Assembly: GCA_964023275.1 (NCBI GenBank)
Contig: OZ029913.1
Span: 39,186,757-39,250,756, forward strand
Source: Norana najaformis
Lineage: Eukaryota > Annelida > Clitellata > Crassiclitellata > Hormogastridae
Direction of reading: 5' to 3'
DNA length: 64,000 bases
Below the pieces are notes generated by a model, which saw only the letters and a program-made list of their open reading frames with translations, was not told where the DNA came from and made no database searches. This document shows positions 47,801 to 56,772 of the stretch, piece after piece. The stretch's first letter is position 1. Every line of letters starts with the position of its first letter. The translations under genes and the position numbers were made by a program.

Positions 47801-50800
47801 GCATGCACGAATGAAAAGTTAAAACACAGTTTAAAATACGGAATGGTTCAAAACACTAAATGTACAAATGATAAAAAACGAAAAGGACCAAATGCGGTTA
47901 TCCTATAAATCTACAAAAATGCCGCACAACTTTTAAGCACTTGAACAATGATCATAGCAAATAAAAGAGAAATTCAAACATCAAATTCGTTCTTGGAAAA
48001 TGTTAAGACATGCAAATCATGAAGAATAACAACAACAAACTCGTTGGGACAAAAACAAGTACAGGAAAAATAGCAGAGCAGTTGCAAGTATCCTAAACAG
48101 CATGCGATTCAGTTACCACCACATTATACAACACTCTTGGCATGAATGTGAGCTCTGTGAGCAAGCACTGTCTTCTCCACATCTAAAATGGTCTTTGACA
48201 ATGGCAAATCAAGCTGCATCTATTTCTGAACTTGGGGCTTGCTGCAAGGTTGAGAAGAAAAGAAGCAGGAGTAGAGGGAGACGGAAGAGAAGGAGAATGA
48301 GAAGAATAACGAGGAGGAGAAAAAGGACAAAAAGAAGAATAAACAGGAGGCAAAAAAGCAGGCAAAAGAGGAAAGCAGGAGGAGAAGAAGGAAGAGAAGA
48401 CCGATACCTAGCAGCAGGAGAAGAAGAACAATAACAATAGCAACAAGAACAGCAACAAGAACAACTAGAAGAAGACTTTTGTATATTGTCTGTTAAGGAC
48501 CTCTCAGAAGCACTGCAAACAAAACCCTCTATGGGATCTTGATGGGTGTGCCTAAATATATATGAGAATTTCAACTATGAGTCATGCAAGACATCTTTTG
48601 TCAAATTCCTGAAAACTTTCTTTAAGATAAAGATGCTTTAGCTGGGGAATTTTCATAAGTTTTTACCTGACTGACAGTTCCAGATGTCTCTCTTGGCTAC
48701 ATCCAAGACAAACAGCAACCAACACAAGTGGATTTAAACGCTAGAAACCTCCCATTACTTATCAAAACTCCCTTCTGTATAACACAGCTACGGGTTGACC
48801 TCTTGGGATAAGATAGGGGTTGAACTCCCTGACAAATAAAACCCTTGGCTACCTCTTTACACTTTAGCAGGCATGTTTGAACTCTAAAATAGCGCTATAT
48901 GAATGATGGGTTAGATTACCTTAGATCAACATAACAAGTGAATTCCTTTGATACTCAACCTCTGAAAGAATAGCAATCATTCTCTTAAAAGTAATGTCCA
49001 TTAACTCTTCACACTCCTAAAAGAACAGAGACAAGGACAAGTGTGGCTAGAACAGTTAGACTTGAACTGCCTGCCTTAGAATCAATACCCATTCATTGTC
49101 GCCTACTGTCAGGCTACTCAAGGTCACTACTGCAGAGGCCACAGTAACTTCTCAGCATAGGTCACAGGAAACGTGCTTCATTAATGTCTGCTGTTTTAGG
49201 CATGTCATGGTGATCTGTTGGCAGCACACAGGATCTGTAATCCAACGATTATGGGTTCAAGCCTGCTGAGCAGACTCTGTGAAACGGCCCTTGAAAATCT
49301 GTTTGCCCACACCTGTCTCTGTGAAATGGCCCTTGAAAATCTGTTTGCCCACACCTGTCTTGTGTCTCAGATTCAGGTTTACCGACCGTGCGCACGTAAT
49401 TAGTGCAACAGATAATGTGGGGTATGGGTTCCTTTACAATCATTCTTTGATGTTCTGTAGAAAAAGATAACCAACATTTAGAGAACAATGGGTTCAAAAG
49501 TGTGACCTCCCATGCATACAAATTGATGGTACCTCAATGAGAAGAACATTGTGGGCTATCAGATTTTCAATTATGGTAGCCCATGTTAAGTGTTTCTTAT
49601 CAGCCGTCACTCTACAGGTCACTTCAAAGAAACCAATACTTGACTTGTGCCAATGTACAGTTTGTTCTTGTAGACCCAAGGCAAATCTGTTGGGTTTCAG
49701 CCTTATAGATAACTTCCCTATTTTTCTGTGCTGCCCCTGAATTTGTAATTTTTTCAAATTCGGATTAAGAAGCACAGTTTGGATTTCAGACTAATTAACT
49801 GACAACTACAGTTTAATCCAGAGCTTATAATCTAACCTAATCTAATGACTTCTCTGGTGCCCTTATCCTAATGCACAAAGCATCAATTAACGATGCTTCG
49901 ATACCATAGTAGAAAATTGTAATCTGTTGAAGAAGCTGGTTGAAATCCTATAAATTCGAAATAATCAAGTTTCGGCTAAAGTACGTTCCTGAAGCAATAT
50001 CTAAAAAGCGAAGACGATAGGTCAGGTAATAAAGCAACACTTGCTGTGCTTACTGCCAGCAAAATGTGCCTAAGAGGTCTATAAAGGCCCATTACTCTAT
50101 GGCCCTTGATCACTGCTAATTAGGCCTATACAGGACAAGGGTGAAATTATGGGTAGGAACAAAATGTACACTGAAATGCACCCCAATTCATTCAGAAAAT
50201 TTATATCACACCTCTTCAAGATATTTACTCAGATTTGTTAAATGGAGATAGTGGTAACTGTTAAGAATCATCTGTTACACATAATACACAATTAAGGCAA
50301 TAGGTAGCACTACGAAAGAACTGAACTCTCTTTAGTGAACTATATAAATAACTTTCAGCATGTCTGCCATATTATGATCAGTATAGTTGCTTAAACTGAG
50401 TTCTTAATCTTCTCTCTCCTGGGTCTAATCAGTGAATTCCAACAATTACCGTTGAGGTTAAAGTCTCCCCTCCCCTTTACAAATCGAACCTATACAGACT
50501 ACAAGCTGTAGCAAAGTCTATAAATGGGATTTGAAAACTCTTAATTAGGATTTTTTTACAATCAGTTAGTCAATAAGTGATAGTTTCTGCTCATGCTTCC
50601 ATTATTTTCAAGAAAACTGTTAAACCGACTTACATACTCGCTTTGCATGTTGTGATGTATAACGATCAAGCTCCAATTAATTCATGAACATTTCACATCA
50701 ATTTACTCTTTAAAAAGTTTTGTTCAATAACTCATCAACAATTCGTTAGATGGTGATACGGAACGTTGGAAAACGGAAAACGGAATCGGAAGTGTTTCTG

Positions 50801-51122
50801 CTCCTTGGTTTCCCAACATCACACCATAAGAATAAAAATATTGGGGCTAAAATTTGTCAGGTGTCGTACCTTTCTTCCTTCCTTCACTAACGGTATATGT
50901 AAGATCCTTAAATTCGATGTCTACAGCCTTTCTCTTGGGCAGCTGGGCGAACGCTGAGGCAGTTTCCACTGTCCGGTTGTCCACTTTCTTCAGTCGCGTA
51001 GCAATTCCTCCGAAGCGCGAGGCCATTCCAGCTGTTCCTCCGACGGCTGTCTTCTCCAGCAGCCTGCCGCTATCGTCCAGGACCAGCGGTACGTGAATCT
51101 GAACGGATAGAAGCTCCGCCAT
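26844..51122 (-). CDS. ABCG1: ABCG1/ABCG4-type ABC half-transporter, complete, 13 exons
   Basis: Exons (5' to 3'): 51122-50870, 45122-45005, 41884-41695, 40617-40472, 39568-39445, 36181-36067, 35427-35126, 33459-33361, 32412-32244, 31840-31740, 31475-31320, 30427-30309, 27078-26844. Phases agree and they total 2127 nt (708 aa plus TGA). The nucleotide-binding domain comes first: Walker A GPSGAGKS (about 107-114), Q-loop YIMQDD, signature LSGGQRKR (about 208-215), Walker B VMFFDEPT (about 228-235), H-loop TIHQP (His265). A six-helix membrane domain follows, with [20 protein letters not shown] and [15 protein letters not shown]. The reverse ABCG domain order and the [20 protein letters not shown] lead-in identify the ABCG1/ABCG4 clade, known for dimeric cholesterol/sterol efflux. 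ABCG1 versus ABCG4 cannot be separated here; invertebrates usually have one pre-duplication copy. The loop before the membrane domain (exon 7) is longer and more acidic than in vertebrates. Confidence 0.97.
27869..27903 (+). promoter_or_regulatory. Transposon promoter: CRE sites and TATA box
   Basis: TGACGTAA at 27869-27876, a perfect CRE TGACGTCA at 27879-27886 and TATATAAA at 27896-27903 are stacked about 115 nt before the transposon gene's ATG. A further TTACGTCA is at 27823-27830. The spacing fits a Pol II core promoter with transcription starting near 27925-27930. Confidence 0.6.
28019..29689 (+). CDS. Putative DDE-type transposase with N-terminal Cys-rich region, 556 aa
   Basis: A single uninterrupted frame, the longest in the window, lies between the inverted repeats. 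The N-terminus has Cys/His pairs fit for zinc binding (CYIC at 13-16, C42, HICC and C60, CYFC at 93-96). An acidic Ser/Pro-rich linker (140-175) follows. The core has candidate catalytic residues D264 (LFVDSS), D318 (CGDLK) and E513 or E516 ([11 protein letters not shown]), with a Cys-x2-Cys (337-340) after the second Asp, a spacing known in CMC, hAT and Kolobok RNase-H-like transposases. Proteins with MPRKC...CYxCGE starts, [20 protein letters not shown] and [13 protein letters not shown] motifs are, as I recall, common unnamed multi-copy proteins in arthropods and other invertebrates. The transposase role is inferred from the inverted repeats and these motifs. Confidence 0.8.
   Translation: MPRKCVNTVDNFCYICGEVTFANQKKSITYQVKKAYHAYFECKVGDPDKPWAPHICCATCTTQLSQWLNGKRPSMPFAVPMVWREQSNHVDDCYFCLVPPLSGGITKQKKSTIVYPNIPSALRPVPHGDGLPIPEPPAEYIFLDSSDEDKGEPTCSSPGPSACSDPDFHCGASSTPHRITQEELNDLVRDLDLSKNKAELLGSRLQQWNLLKEDVTITSYRKRHQQLEPFFMKEGNLVFCSNNDYLMNALQITHDPQEWRLFVDSSTLSLKAVLLHNGNRLPSIPLAHAVHMKETYDNVKQLLHSIDYNRYKWHLCGDLKVVAILMGLQQGYTKYMCFLCEWDSRARELHYVRKEWTPRQNMAVGQKNIQHPALVEAHKILLPPLHIKLGLVKNFVKAMDRTSPAFRYLHEKFPRLSEAKIKEGVFVGPQIRELFKDDRFNNLLEGDAKQAWNAFRLVSTDFLGNVRAENYKELVEDMLKQYQKFRCNMSLKMHFLHSHLDFFPDNCGMVSDEHGERFHQDIATMEQRYQGKWCTTMLADYCWTLRRDVQETGKKI
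29950..30299. repeat. Degenerate 25-28 bp minisatellite next to ABCG exon 12
   Basis: About thirteen drifting copies of a unit close to AGTAATCTAATCTTATAAAC plus AATATG fill the space between the transposon's right end and the exon 12 splice donor (30308-30307). Confidence 0.85.
32494..32520. repeat. (AAGGT)n pentanucleotide repeat
   Basis: Four to five AAGGT units in ABCG intron 8. The remaining 900 bp of this intron hold a GGCGTTATTA-type repeat tail near 33258-33280 and another near 33040-33068, but no gene. Confidence 0.8.
33460..35125. other. ABCG intron 7, no gene
   Basis: AT-rich tract at 33715-33780. A GTGCCTCTCAAAGGCGCTG repeat tail at 33920-33945. A GATTAGATTAGATTAG tail near 34636-34655, of the type that follows short repeats elsewhere in the window. 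Nothing coding seen. Confidence 0.5.
35455..35690. repeat. Degenerate (AAGGT/AAGGC)n tract
   Basis: Over 200 bp of AAGGTAAGGT, AAGGCAAGG and similar pentamers with point changes in ABCG intron 6. Confidence 0.85.
36848..36958. repeat. Tandem repeat, about 30 bp by four copies
   Basis: Copies of a CAATCAATAATCACGTATG-type unit followed by CTGCACA in ABCG intron 5. The rest of this 3.3 kb intron shows short GACA/CAGA tracts at about 38080-38130 and 38515-38615, an inverted repeat at 37780-37855 (GGGCCCATAG with CTATGGGCCC) and no gene. Confidence 0.8.
40920..41008. repeat. Palindromic foldback in ABCG intron 3
   Basis: A 45-bp near-perfect palindrome (40942-40986, TGTTGGGAAA at one end and TTTCCCAACA at the other, centre CAACGTTG) is itself flanked by inverted CCCAGCC and GGCTGGG. 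This is probably a MITE relic or a cruciform-prone site. Confidence 0.75.
41218..41640 (+). mobile_element. LINE fragment (family R) with internal duplication, ABCG intron 3
   Basis: The frame at 41393-41626 reads [12 protein letters not shown] and then [20 protein letters not shown], homologous to the tails at 16078 and 18289. The GAGATGATTGAAACAAGA start and following 35 bp occur twice (41257 and 41390), so about 133 bp were duplicated in place. Stops are present; not functional. Confidence 0.65.
41905..42070. repeat. (TATG)n/(TA)n microsatellite
   Basis: GTATGTATGT and CATGTATG units grade into ATATATAT, in ABCG intron 2 just upstream (minus sense) of exon 3. Confidence 0.9.
42930..43165 (+). 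repeat. tRNA-derived SINE
   Basis: The head reads TTGTGGTTAGAGTGATGAAC (box A-like) and GGGGTTAAAATCCCACC (box B-like), followed by a body ending GCTAAGAAAATGATGTTGCT. A related body end occurs at about 44005-44030. It is in ABCG intron 2. Confidence 0.65.
43312..43396. repeat. (AAT)n tract
   Basis: AATAATAATAAT interrupted by AAAATATT segments, ABCG intron 2. Confidence 0.9.
43905..44055 (+). repeat. SINE-like copy, body only clear
   Basis: GTGGTAAGAGCCGAGTGGTATCGG at the start and CCAAGGCCAAGAAAATTGAA at the end resemble the SINE at 42930-43165. The box B is too mutated to be sure. Confidence 0.4.
44200..44250. repeat. (ATT)n tract
   Basis: ATTATTATT array with few interruptions, ABCG intron 2. 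A short (TA)n follows at 44587-44607. Confidence 0.9.
45640..45735 (-). repeat. tRNA-derived SINE head
   Basis: Minus sense: CTGTTGGTTAGAATCCATCA then GGTTCAATTCCCC (box B). ABCG intron 1. Confidence 0.6.
46405..46522 (+). repeat. Dispersed repeat family B, copy 2
   Basis: Collinear with 9107-9232 through CAGTGTCTAATGCACAAGGC, CCAGAAGATCAGTCC and TCTATGGTGGATAAGCAC. ABCG intron 1. Confidence 0.65.
48240..48440. repeat. Purine-rich low-complexity tract
   Basis: About 200 bp of GAAGAAGGAGGAGAAG-type purines in ABCG intron 1. On the ABCG transcript strand it is a pyrimidine tract. It produces an Arg/Lys-rich frame with no recognisable domain. Confidence 0.85.
49208..49400 (+). repeat. tRNA-derived SINE with internal 42-bp tandem duplication
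   Basis: ATCTGTAATCCAACGATTAT and GGGTTCAAGCC (box B) form the head. A unit starting TGTGAAAYGGCCCTTGAAAA is present twice in tandem (about 49275-49357). It is the better of two copies (the other is at 2705-2850). ABCG intron 1. Confidence 0.6.
49564..49697 (-). other. Duplicated 134-bp coding-like block, copy 1
   Basis: Minus sense encodes [16 protein letters not shown] and then [20 protein letters not shown] without a stop. It matches 54655-54788 with 4 differences in 134 bp and no indels. It lies in ABCG intron 1 inside a 93-codon open frame (49494-49775). I do not recognise the protein. The first bases read AACCCAACAG before ATTTGCC, which could be a splice acceptor. Confidence 0.6.
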
Positions 51123-51420
51123 TTTGTCCGAGAAAACTGGAGCAGATATGGTAGATGCGCCGACGATCTCATAGAATAGCAGACGACGTGAATTTGTTTT
51201 CTTTCACTCGTCCATTGTGGACGCTGCGAAACACAGCGGTGCAGGTTATTCCGGTTACATTAATATCGCGGGTACAGCTGTACCCAGAGCCTATCATATG
51301 CTCATGTTGACCCTGGAGTGCGAGCACTTTTATAGGGGTGTCAGCTTTAAAATGCACCACTGTGCGTTTATAACTTTTAAAATAAAACCAATATTTTGTT
51401 AACCTAACGCAACACAACCA
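51123..51420. promoter_or_regulatory. Probable 5'UTR/promoter region of the ABCG gene
   Basis: Directly upstream (minus sense) of the ABCG start codon. Moderately CG-containing. No TATA box identified. Assigned by position only; a more distal promoter is possible at 53640-54250. Confidence 0.3.
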
Positions 51421-51964
51421 AAATATTTTGTAAACTAATCTGTTTAACTCAGTATTCCAATGAAATTAAAATTGTTTTCTTTCCATGACGGCTTGCTTAC
51501 CTATAGGACAAATGGACGCTTCAAACTATATTTAGATGGCCAGCAGGCTAACTAAATATTAATAAGCTGTGTCCAATCAAATCATCAAATAGTGATGTCA
51601 CCTAATTATTATGCTAAATACATGGATATCCTAGTGTTCCTTTGGCCGAGAATAATAATATATACGGATCTGCCATTGGGACACAATAATATTTTTACGC
51701 TTCGCCGAAGCGAAAGAAAAGAGGTGGGAGGGCTGCGGATTGTTCTTTCGCCCGATGTAAACAGATAATACGAAAGTAACGACAGTAAATTGACGCCAAG
51801 ATTACGAGATTTACTCGTGTTAATTTTTAACCAGCACCATTAATCCAATAACAAAATCCTACTCTGTTCACCTCAAATGTTACTAGTTGAGAACTTCTAT
51901 AGCGCCACTGTATTAATGCTCGTGGCATTAGTCGATGGTCGGTGTTAAACAAAAGCCTTGTGCA

Positions 51965-53250
51965 AGCTAAATTCCAGGGCTAGTCCGATCGAAAGCCAAG
52001 AAAGGAATCAGAGAAGACACGGAAACACGGAAAAGCCTGCCAAGAGTTGTCCTTGTACACGAAATAGTCAGAAGACCAAGTAGAGTATAGAAGTGTTGGG
52101 AGTCAGCGCAGAGTAAAGATTGTGAGGTTGGATGAAATGAAGAGTCTTGTAGGCCTATACGATTAGCCCAGTCTTGAAAATTAGTGGCTTCTCTATGGTC
52201 AGCCAATGTAATGCTATAAGGATTGGAGATATATATTCATAGTTTTGAGTTTTAGTGATAACTTGTAAAGGTATTTTGGACCCTTTGAAGCTTCCCCAAA
52301 GTAGCTTTTGAAATGCCAGGAAGTAGAGAGTTGCAGTAGTCAAACAAACTAGGGCAGAATAGGGAATGTGGCTCTTAATTCTAATGGTAGTGGGCAGACC
52401 TGCATATAGAGTTAACGTGTTCACTGAATAACAGACTGGAATTAAATACAACACCAAAACAGTAGACTGAACAATTATATTGAATGACAGATATGCCTAG
52501 TTGGACTGAACTCAAAAAGTTAAATTTATTCAGCTGCAGCAAAATTCAAAAAAGGGGAAACTCAGTTTTGGATGGCTTTAAGAGCAGTTCATTTTTTGCC
52601 ATCCAAAACTGAACTCATCATTTGAAGATACCATAGAGCAAGAGAGCTGGAAGAAAAGGAACTACAGAATAAAAAAAGAAATTTAGTATCACCAACATAA
52701 GGATGGTGAATGCTTTGACTAAGTAATACACTTAGTGGAGTGATGTAAAAAGAGAAACGTAAGAGACCAAGAACAGAGTCATGAAGGGTGAAGTAGATGA
52801 TTGGTACCCAGTCTGACGCTGCTTCACTGATGAAGACAGTTTGAGTACGGGGAGTAAGATATGACTGGAACCAGTTTAGGGCCAGACCTAATAACCAAAC
52901 AAATCCTCATGGTGATGGAGCAGACAAGTCAAGAAGAGCAAGTGCAGTTACTTTGCAGCTACATTGTCCAGAATTAAACCAAGGCTTCGGATCATGAGCA
53001 ACAATTTTTTGGATTTAAGAGGAATGTGCTTATCAAGAAGTTCAGTTAGAACAGACTGGAGTTGGTGAGACAGGGGATCCACAGATAGGTTTGGGTCAAA
53101 AAAAGGGAGTGATAAGCAGATGGCATTTTTGAAAGTCTGGACATTTAGTTGATGCCAGGGTCTGAAAATGATAACAGTGTAATTTGGTGGTGGCTTGGTA
53201 GGGAAAGAAATGGATGTGATGACAGCAAGATGATCAGAAGGATGTTTCCT
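51965..53250 (-). mobile_element. Decayed L2/CR1-like LINE reverse transcriptase
   Basis: Minus-sense translations give SVLGLLRFSFY (from the RT motif QGSVLGPLLFxLY, 52743-52780), HHPYVGDTKF (from HLYADDTQL, 52680-52710) and ISPILIALHWLTIEKPLIFK (from ITPILKxLHWLPI, 52155-52260), in the correct order for an L2/CR1-type ORF2. Frames are broken and the catalytic YADD is lost. A 14-bp hairpin (52563-52576 with 52598-52611) lies inside it. Confidence 0.75.
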
Positions 53251-53489
53251 TAATCAAGACATCTTGAATTATGTGACATTCTTGACTTCTGAACCCATCC
53301 TTTGAGACATTTCATGAAAGGCGCTATACAATTTACCAGCTACATGCATACATACGGTACACTCTGTATTCTTGAAACCTGTATTCTTTTTGGTATAATG
53401 GCTACAGTGGATGCTCTCAGACACTTGCCAACCATTCGTTTTTGACCACTTGTGGTGTCAAGCGGTCGCACGTGAACGTACATACAGTC

Positions 53490-53640
53490 CGTCCGTGCGT
53501 CCGTCCGTCTGTCTATCCCCCCATCCGCCCGTTCATCTGCCCGCACATTCTGATCAGTTCGTATTATGTTCTTGAACGTCTGTTTCTGTATGTCTCTGTG
53601 TGTGCGCGTATGTTTGTGTCTGTGTGTCTGTCTGTCGACT
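53490..53640. repeat. (GTCC)n/(GTCT)n-like tetranucleotide tract
   Basis: CCGTCCGTCCGTCTGTCTAT grading into TGTGTGTCTGTCTGTC. It explains the Thr/Arg/Asp-rich antisense frame here. Confidence 0.85.
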
Positions 53641-54250
53641 CGTGTTACGAGCACAGATTTATCACCCTGAAGGCCTTCACCCGTAATGCCCGTTCCGTAC
53701 TTGGCCCCACGACACAAACCCGCACGATTACCACGTAGCAACGGCCACCGTGGCTGGCCTGGTACGCGCGCACTCATAACTATACATATTAATATACATT
53801 CACTAGAAAGGCGCCGACGTCGTCTGCCGCTGCATTTACTGCGGCCAATAGAAATGTCTGGCGGCCACGGCCTGACGTAATGATTATGCGTGACCCCGCC
53901 CTTCCTTTATGTTTGCAAACTTTTGTGTTTACATTTGGCAAAAGCTGTTAGTCCGTTGCAAAAATTAATGTGAAGACTGCTTGTATTAAATTTAGCCATT
54001 AAATCAAAGAATGCTTGCGGTAACATGCGAAATTCAAATTAGTAAGTAAGCTAATGGTTAAATCTAACGTGATCGAACAAGTAAAAGGTAAACTGCGCAC
54101 CAAAGCCGAACCTTAAGTGCAACGTCAGTGTGTCCGTTCTGTTTCAATGCCATGTCAGTGACCTGAAATGTCCGGCCAATGGGACCAGCCAGAGCCCGGA
54201 ACCAGTATGTCGTGTTTGGGTGACGTCGCATAGCTAACAGAAGAGGGGCT
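53640..54250. promoter_or_regulatory. CpG-rich, promoter-like patch with CCAAT and CRE motifs
   Basis: CG dinucleotides become frequent (GGCGCCGACGTCGTC near 53810). Motifs: GGCCAATAG (about 53843), TGACGTAAT (about 53874), CCCCGCCC (about 53894), GGCCAATGGG (about 54174) and GTGACGTCGC (about 54220). No coding exon is visible beside it. It could be a distal or non-coding first exon promoter of ABCG, or belong to an RNA gene I cannot see. Confidence 0.4.
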
Positions 54251-54654
54251 GCAGGATGCGAAACTGCACAAAAGGATCAAGTTAATAAGCACTTAGGTCC
54301 AAATTGACCCAAACAAGCACAGAGAGCAGGCTCTGAACGGCATGGACTGTGTGTTAAGCCTGAACGCGCACGTACTAAGCAAAGGTGGTAGACTGTTGAT
54401 GACTGTGACTCGTATAGCAGGATTAGGTCTAGGCCTATGATGTGCTGCAGTGGGCAACACCGACTCCCATAAACATCCGAACTGTGGTAGGCCCAAAGCT
54501 AGGCCTACAATATTATTGTCATATAGGCCTAGGCCTGATTCTGGCAGACAGGCCACGAGACTGTCTATAGATAAGATTCATAAATGATCATTTTATTTAT
54601 GCAATACCCGAATTATATAATATTTGATGTTTTCAGTTGTTTCGTTCGCCCCAG

Positions 54655-54788
54655 TTTTCAATTATGGTGGCCCATGTTAAATGTTTCTTATCAGCCGTCA
54701 CTCTACAGGTCACTTCAAAGAAACCAATACTTGACTTCTGCCAATGTACAGTTTGTTCTTGCAGACCCAAGGCAAATCTGTTGGGTTT
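54655..54788 (-). other. Duplicated 134-bp coding-like block, copy 2
   Basis: Same block as 49564-49697. Of four substitutions, three are silent third-position changes (Leu, His, Ala codons) and one changes His to Gln in the minus-sense frame. Flanks on both sides are unrelated to copy 1. Confidence 0.6.
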
Positions 54789-54965
54789 TTCATATTTTAC
54801 TGAATAGGGGACTGTGAGCGGTTCCATACAGTTTCGCTAGGAGCCAGTATGCGAAATGGTCTAAACAGCTCGGTTATTGTAGTGAGATGGATAAGGTCCA
54901 AAAAACAGTGAATTACTCAACAAGTGTATAAAAGTATGAAACTTTGCACTTATACTGAAAACAAC

Positions 54966-55164
54966 ATGCTGAATCCATATTTAAAGAGATTCAGCGATTT
55001 ATATGGCGCCATCTTTCTTTAAAATGAAGCCAAACAACATGCCTGAAATTCACATTTATTTCTAAATGTGAATTTCAGGCATGATAATGGTCACAGGAGA
55101 ATATAGTTTGTTTCATATGCTGAATCCAAAATTAAAGAGATGCAGCAATTTTTATGGCGCCATC
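54966..55164. repeat. Composite repeat: two direct repeats around a perfect hairpin
   Basis: A 48-bp unit starting ATGCTGAATCCA and ending TTTATATGGCGCCATC (54966-55012) recurs with a few changes at 55116-55164. Between them lies a perfect hairpin with 21-bp arms (55038-55058 and 55063-55083, CATGCCTGAAATTCACATTTA) and a TTTC loop. Confidence 0.85.
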
Positions 55165-55550
55165 GTCCTAGAAACGTCCAAATTACAAATGACATCGTCC
55201 AGATGCAAAATAAAGAAAAACAGAAATATTTAAAGAATGTGCAGAATAAGACATTTAATCCTGCCCACTGCCTGTAGACTTGGAACTGGCACATCAACTA
55301 TGACTGTGGCTAAGTTAATTTTTTTGGGTTTTTACACATTACGAGTACGCGTTTGAGGGTAAGTAAATTACTTACTTGCTTACTCGGCGAAGACCAAGGA
55401 GACTGTTAATCAGCAAGGAAGCGCCATGACTAACAAGTCTGGTATGAAAAGTCAAACGCTTCTTAATTTACATGTAGGCCTATGTACTGTTAACTGAAGC
55501 CAACATTTAAAAATGACCCCAAAAACTTTCGGGTCCTCGCTGTTAATTGA

Positions 55551-55655
55551 CATGTATGTATGTATGTATGTATGTGTGTATGTATGTATGTATGTATGTA
55601 TGTATGTATGTATGTATGTATGTATGTATGTATGTGTGTATGTATGTATGTATAT
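55551..55655. repeat. (GTAT)n microsatellite
   Basis: About 26 nearly perfect GTAT units. A short-repeat tail (TATAGCACATTTTAAGAACC and CTCAAAAGCGCTGTACC) follows at 55661-55705. Confidence 0.95.
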
Positions 55656-56492
55656 ATATAGTCTTTTATATAGCACATTTTAAGAACCTCTCAAAAGCGC
55701 TGTACCTGTTCAGTACGTTTACTAATTCTCATCAACTGAGACTTTTTTGTATGCGAATTAGTTTGAGTCATTGCTACAGCCCAAGCAAACTGATTTGGAA
55801 CAAGTGAACCTTTCAAATGTTTTGTTAATGGCTTGTAACCTGAAGAATTACAACAAAACATCTAATATAATAAGCTGTTCTTTTCACCTATACCTAATAA
55901 TATTAATTATTACATAGTATTGCAAGGCACGTTTACTGATGTTGTGGGGGACAGTAACTGACTTTCCCGACATCCGGAAGTGCTTGCTTCGACCGCATTA
56001 CACTCTGGCACCACCTACAGCAGCCACTTTCACAGTCTTCTATTGGTTGTTTAATACCACTGAATATTAAGTCTTTCATTTACCCCTTTCCGCCCAGTAA
56101 TAATAGGTCTTTTAGGTCGGCCGATTAACATACTTTGGCAGTCGTTTTAGACCACCAACAGCTGAGTTCAGGGAGCCGTTTATAAAACTCAGCAATAGCA
56201 TTAAGGGTTTCCTACAAATAAGATGTCGGCCATGTATTTCGCACTTTAGCAATTCAACAGCCCGGAAGAAAATAGCCGACAACCAAGCGAAGTAAGTAAG
56301 TAAGTAATGCATTTGTTACCATGCCATGTGTCCATCGGCTGAGCGAGGAATCGTAAGCGTGCACAAACACACAAACATTAAATACACAATACATATAAAT
56401 GAAGATGCACAGCCATGAAGATGGCAGACAAACAGAATCTCAAAAATGCAGAATATTTCTAAGCTTCGTCATTTCTGCACTGAAACGCTACT

Positions 56493-56772
56493 GTTCCATA
56501 GCAACAGAATAAGTTATTACCATGTTCGTTGCTGTAGTGACACATTGAATTGAATGATAACCACGCCCGTTGTCATGGCAAAGCGATGAATGGGTACCAT
56601 GCCCGCTGCTCTAGTAACACTATAAATAAGCACGATACCGGATGCCATAGCGAAATTAAATGATTATATGTCTGTTGCCATGGCGACACGATAATTACGA
56701 CACTTATCCGTTGCCATGACGACAATCGAATCTTCGATGTAGAATTCGGTCGTCGACCGTTGCTATAGAGAC
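56493..56772. promoter_or_regulatory. Array of eight RFX X-box-like palindromes
   Basis: Units of the form GTTGCCATGGCGAC begin at 56493, 56528, 56569, 56605, 56641, 56674, 56710 and 56759, with spacing of 33-49 bp and often a CACGATAATTACGAC-like filler. The best units are 56674-56687 and 56710-56723. The array covers the stop codon (56763-56765) and the following 3' flank of the ETS gene. GTYNCCATRGNAAC is the known RFX site, but a tandem repeat or MITE origin is equally possible. Confidence 0.6.

Noticed and set aside
48102..48434. 110-codon Arg/Lys-rich open frame
   Set aside because: It is the translation of a purine-rich simple tract inside ABCG intron 1.
51700..51770. CGCTTCGCCGAAGCG palindrome and paired GCGAAAGAA/TTCTTTCGC
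   Set aside because: Short, with no gene nearby to regulate and no second copy; probably chance.
53340..53777. 145-codon open frame, minus strand
   Set aside because: Its middle is the GTCC/GTCT tetranucleotide tract; no family recognised.
55547..55807. Short frames over the (GTAT)n tract, and similar ones over (TA)n at 58662-58901 and 63407-63604
   Set aside because: Pure microsatellite translations.
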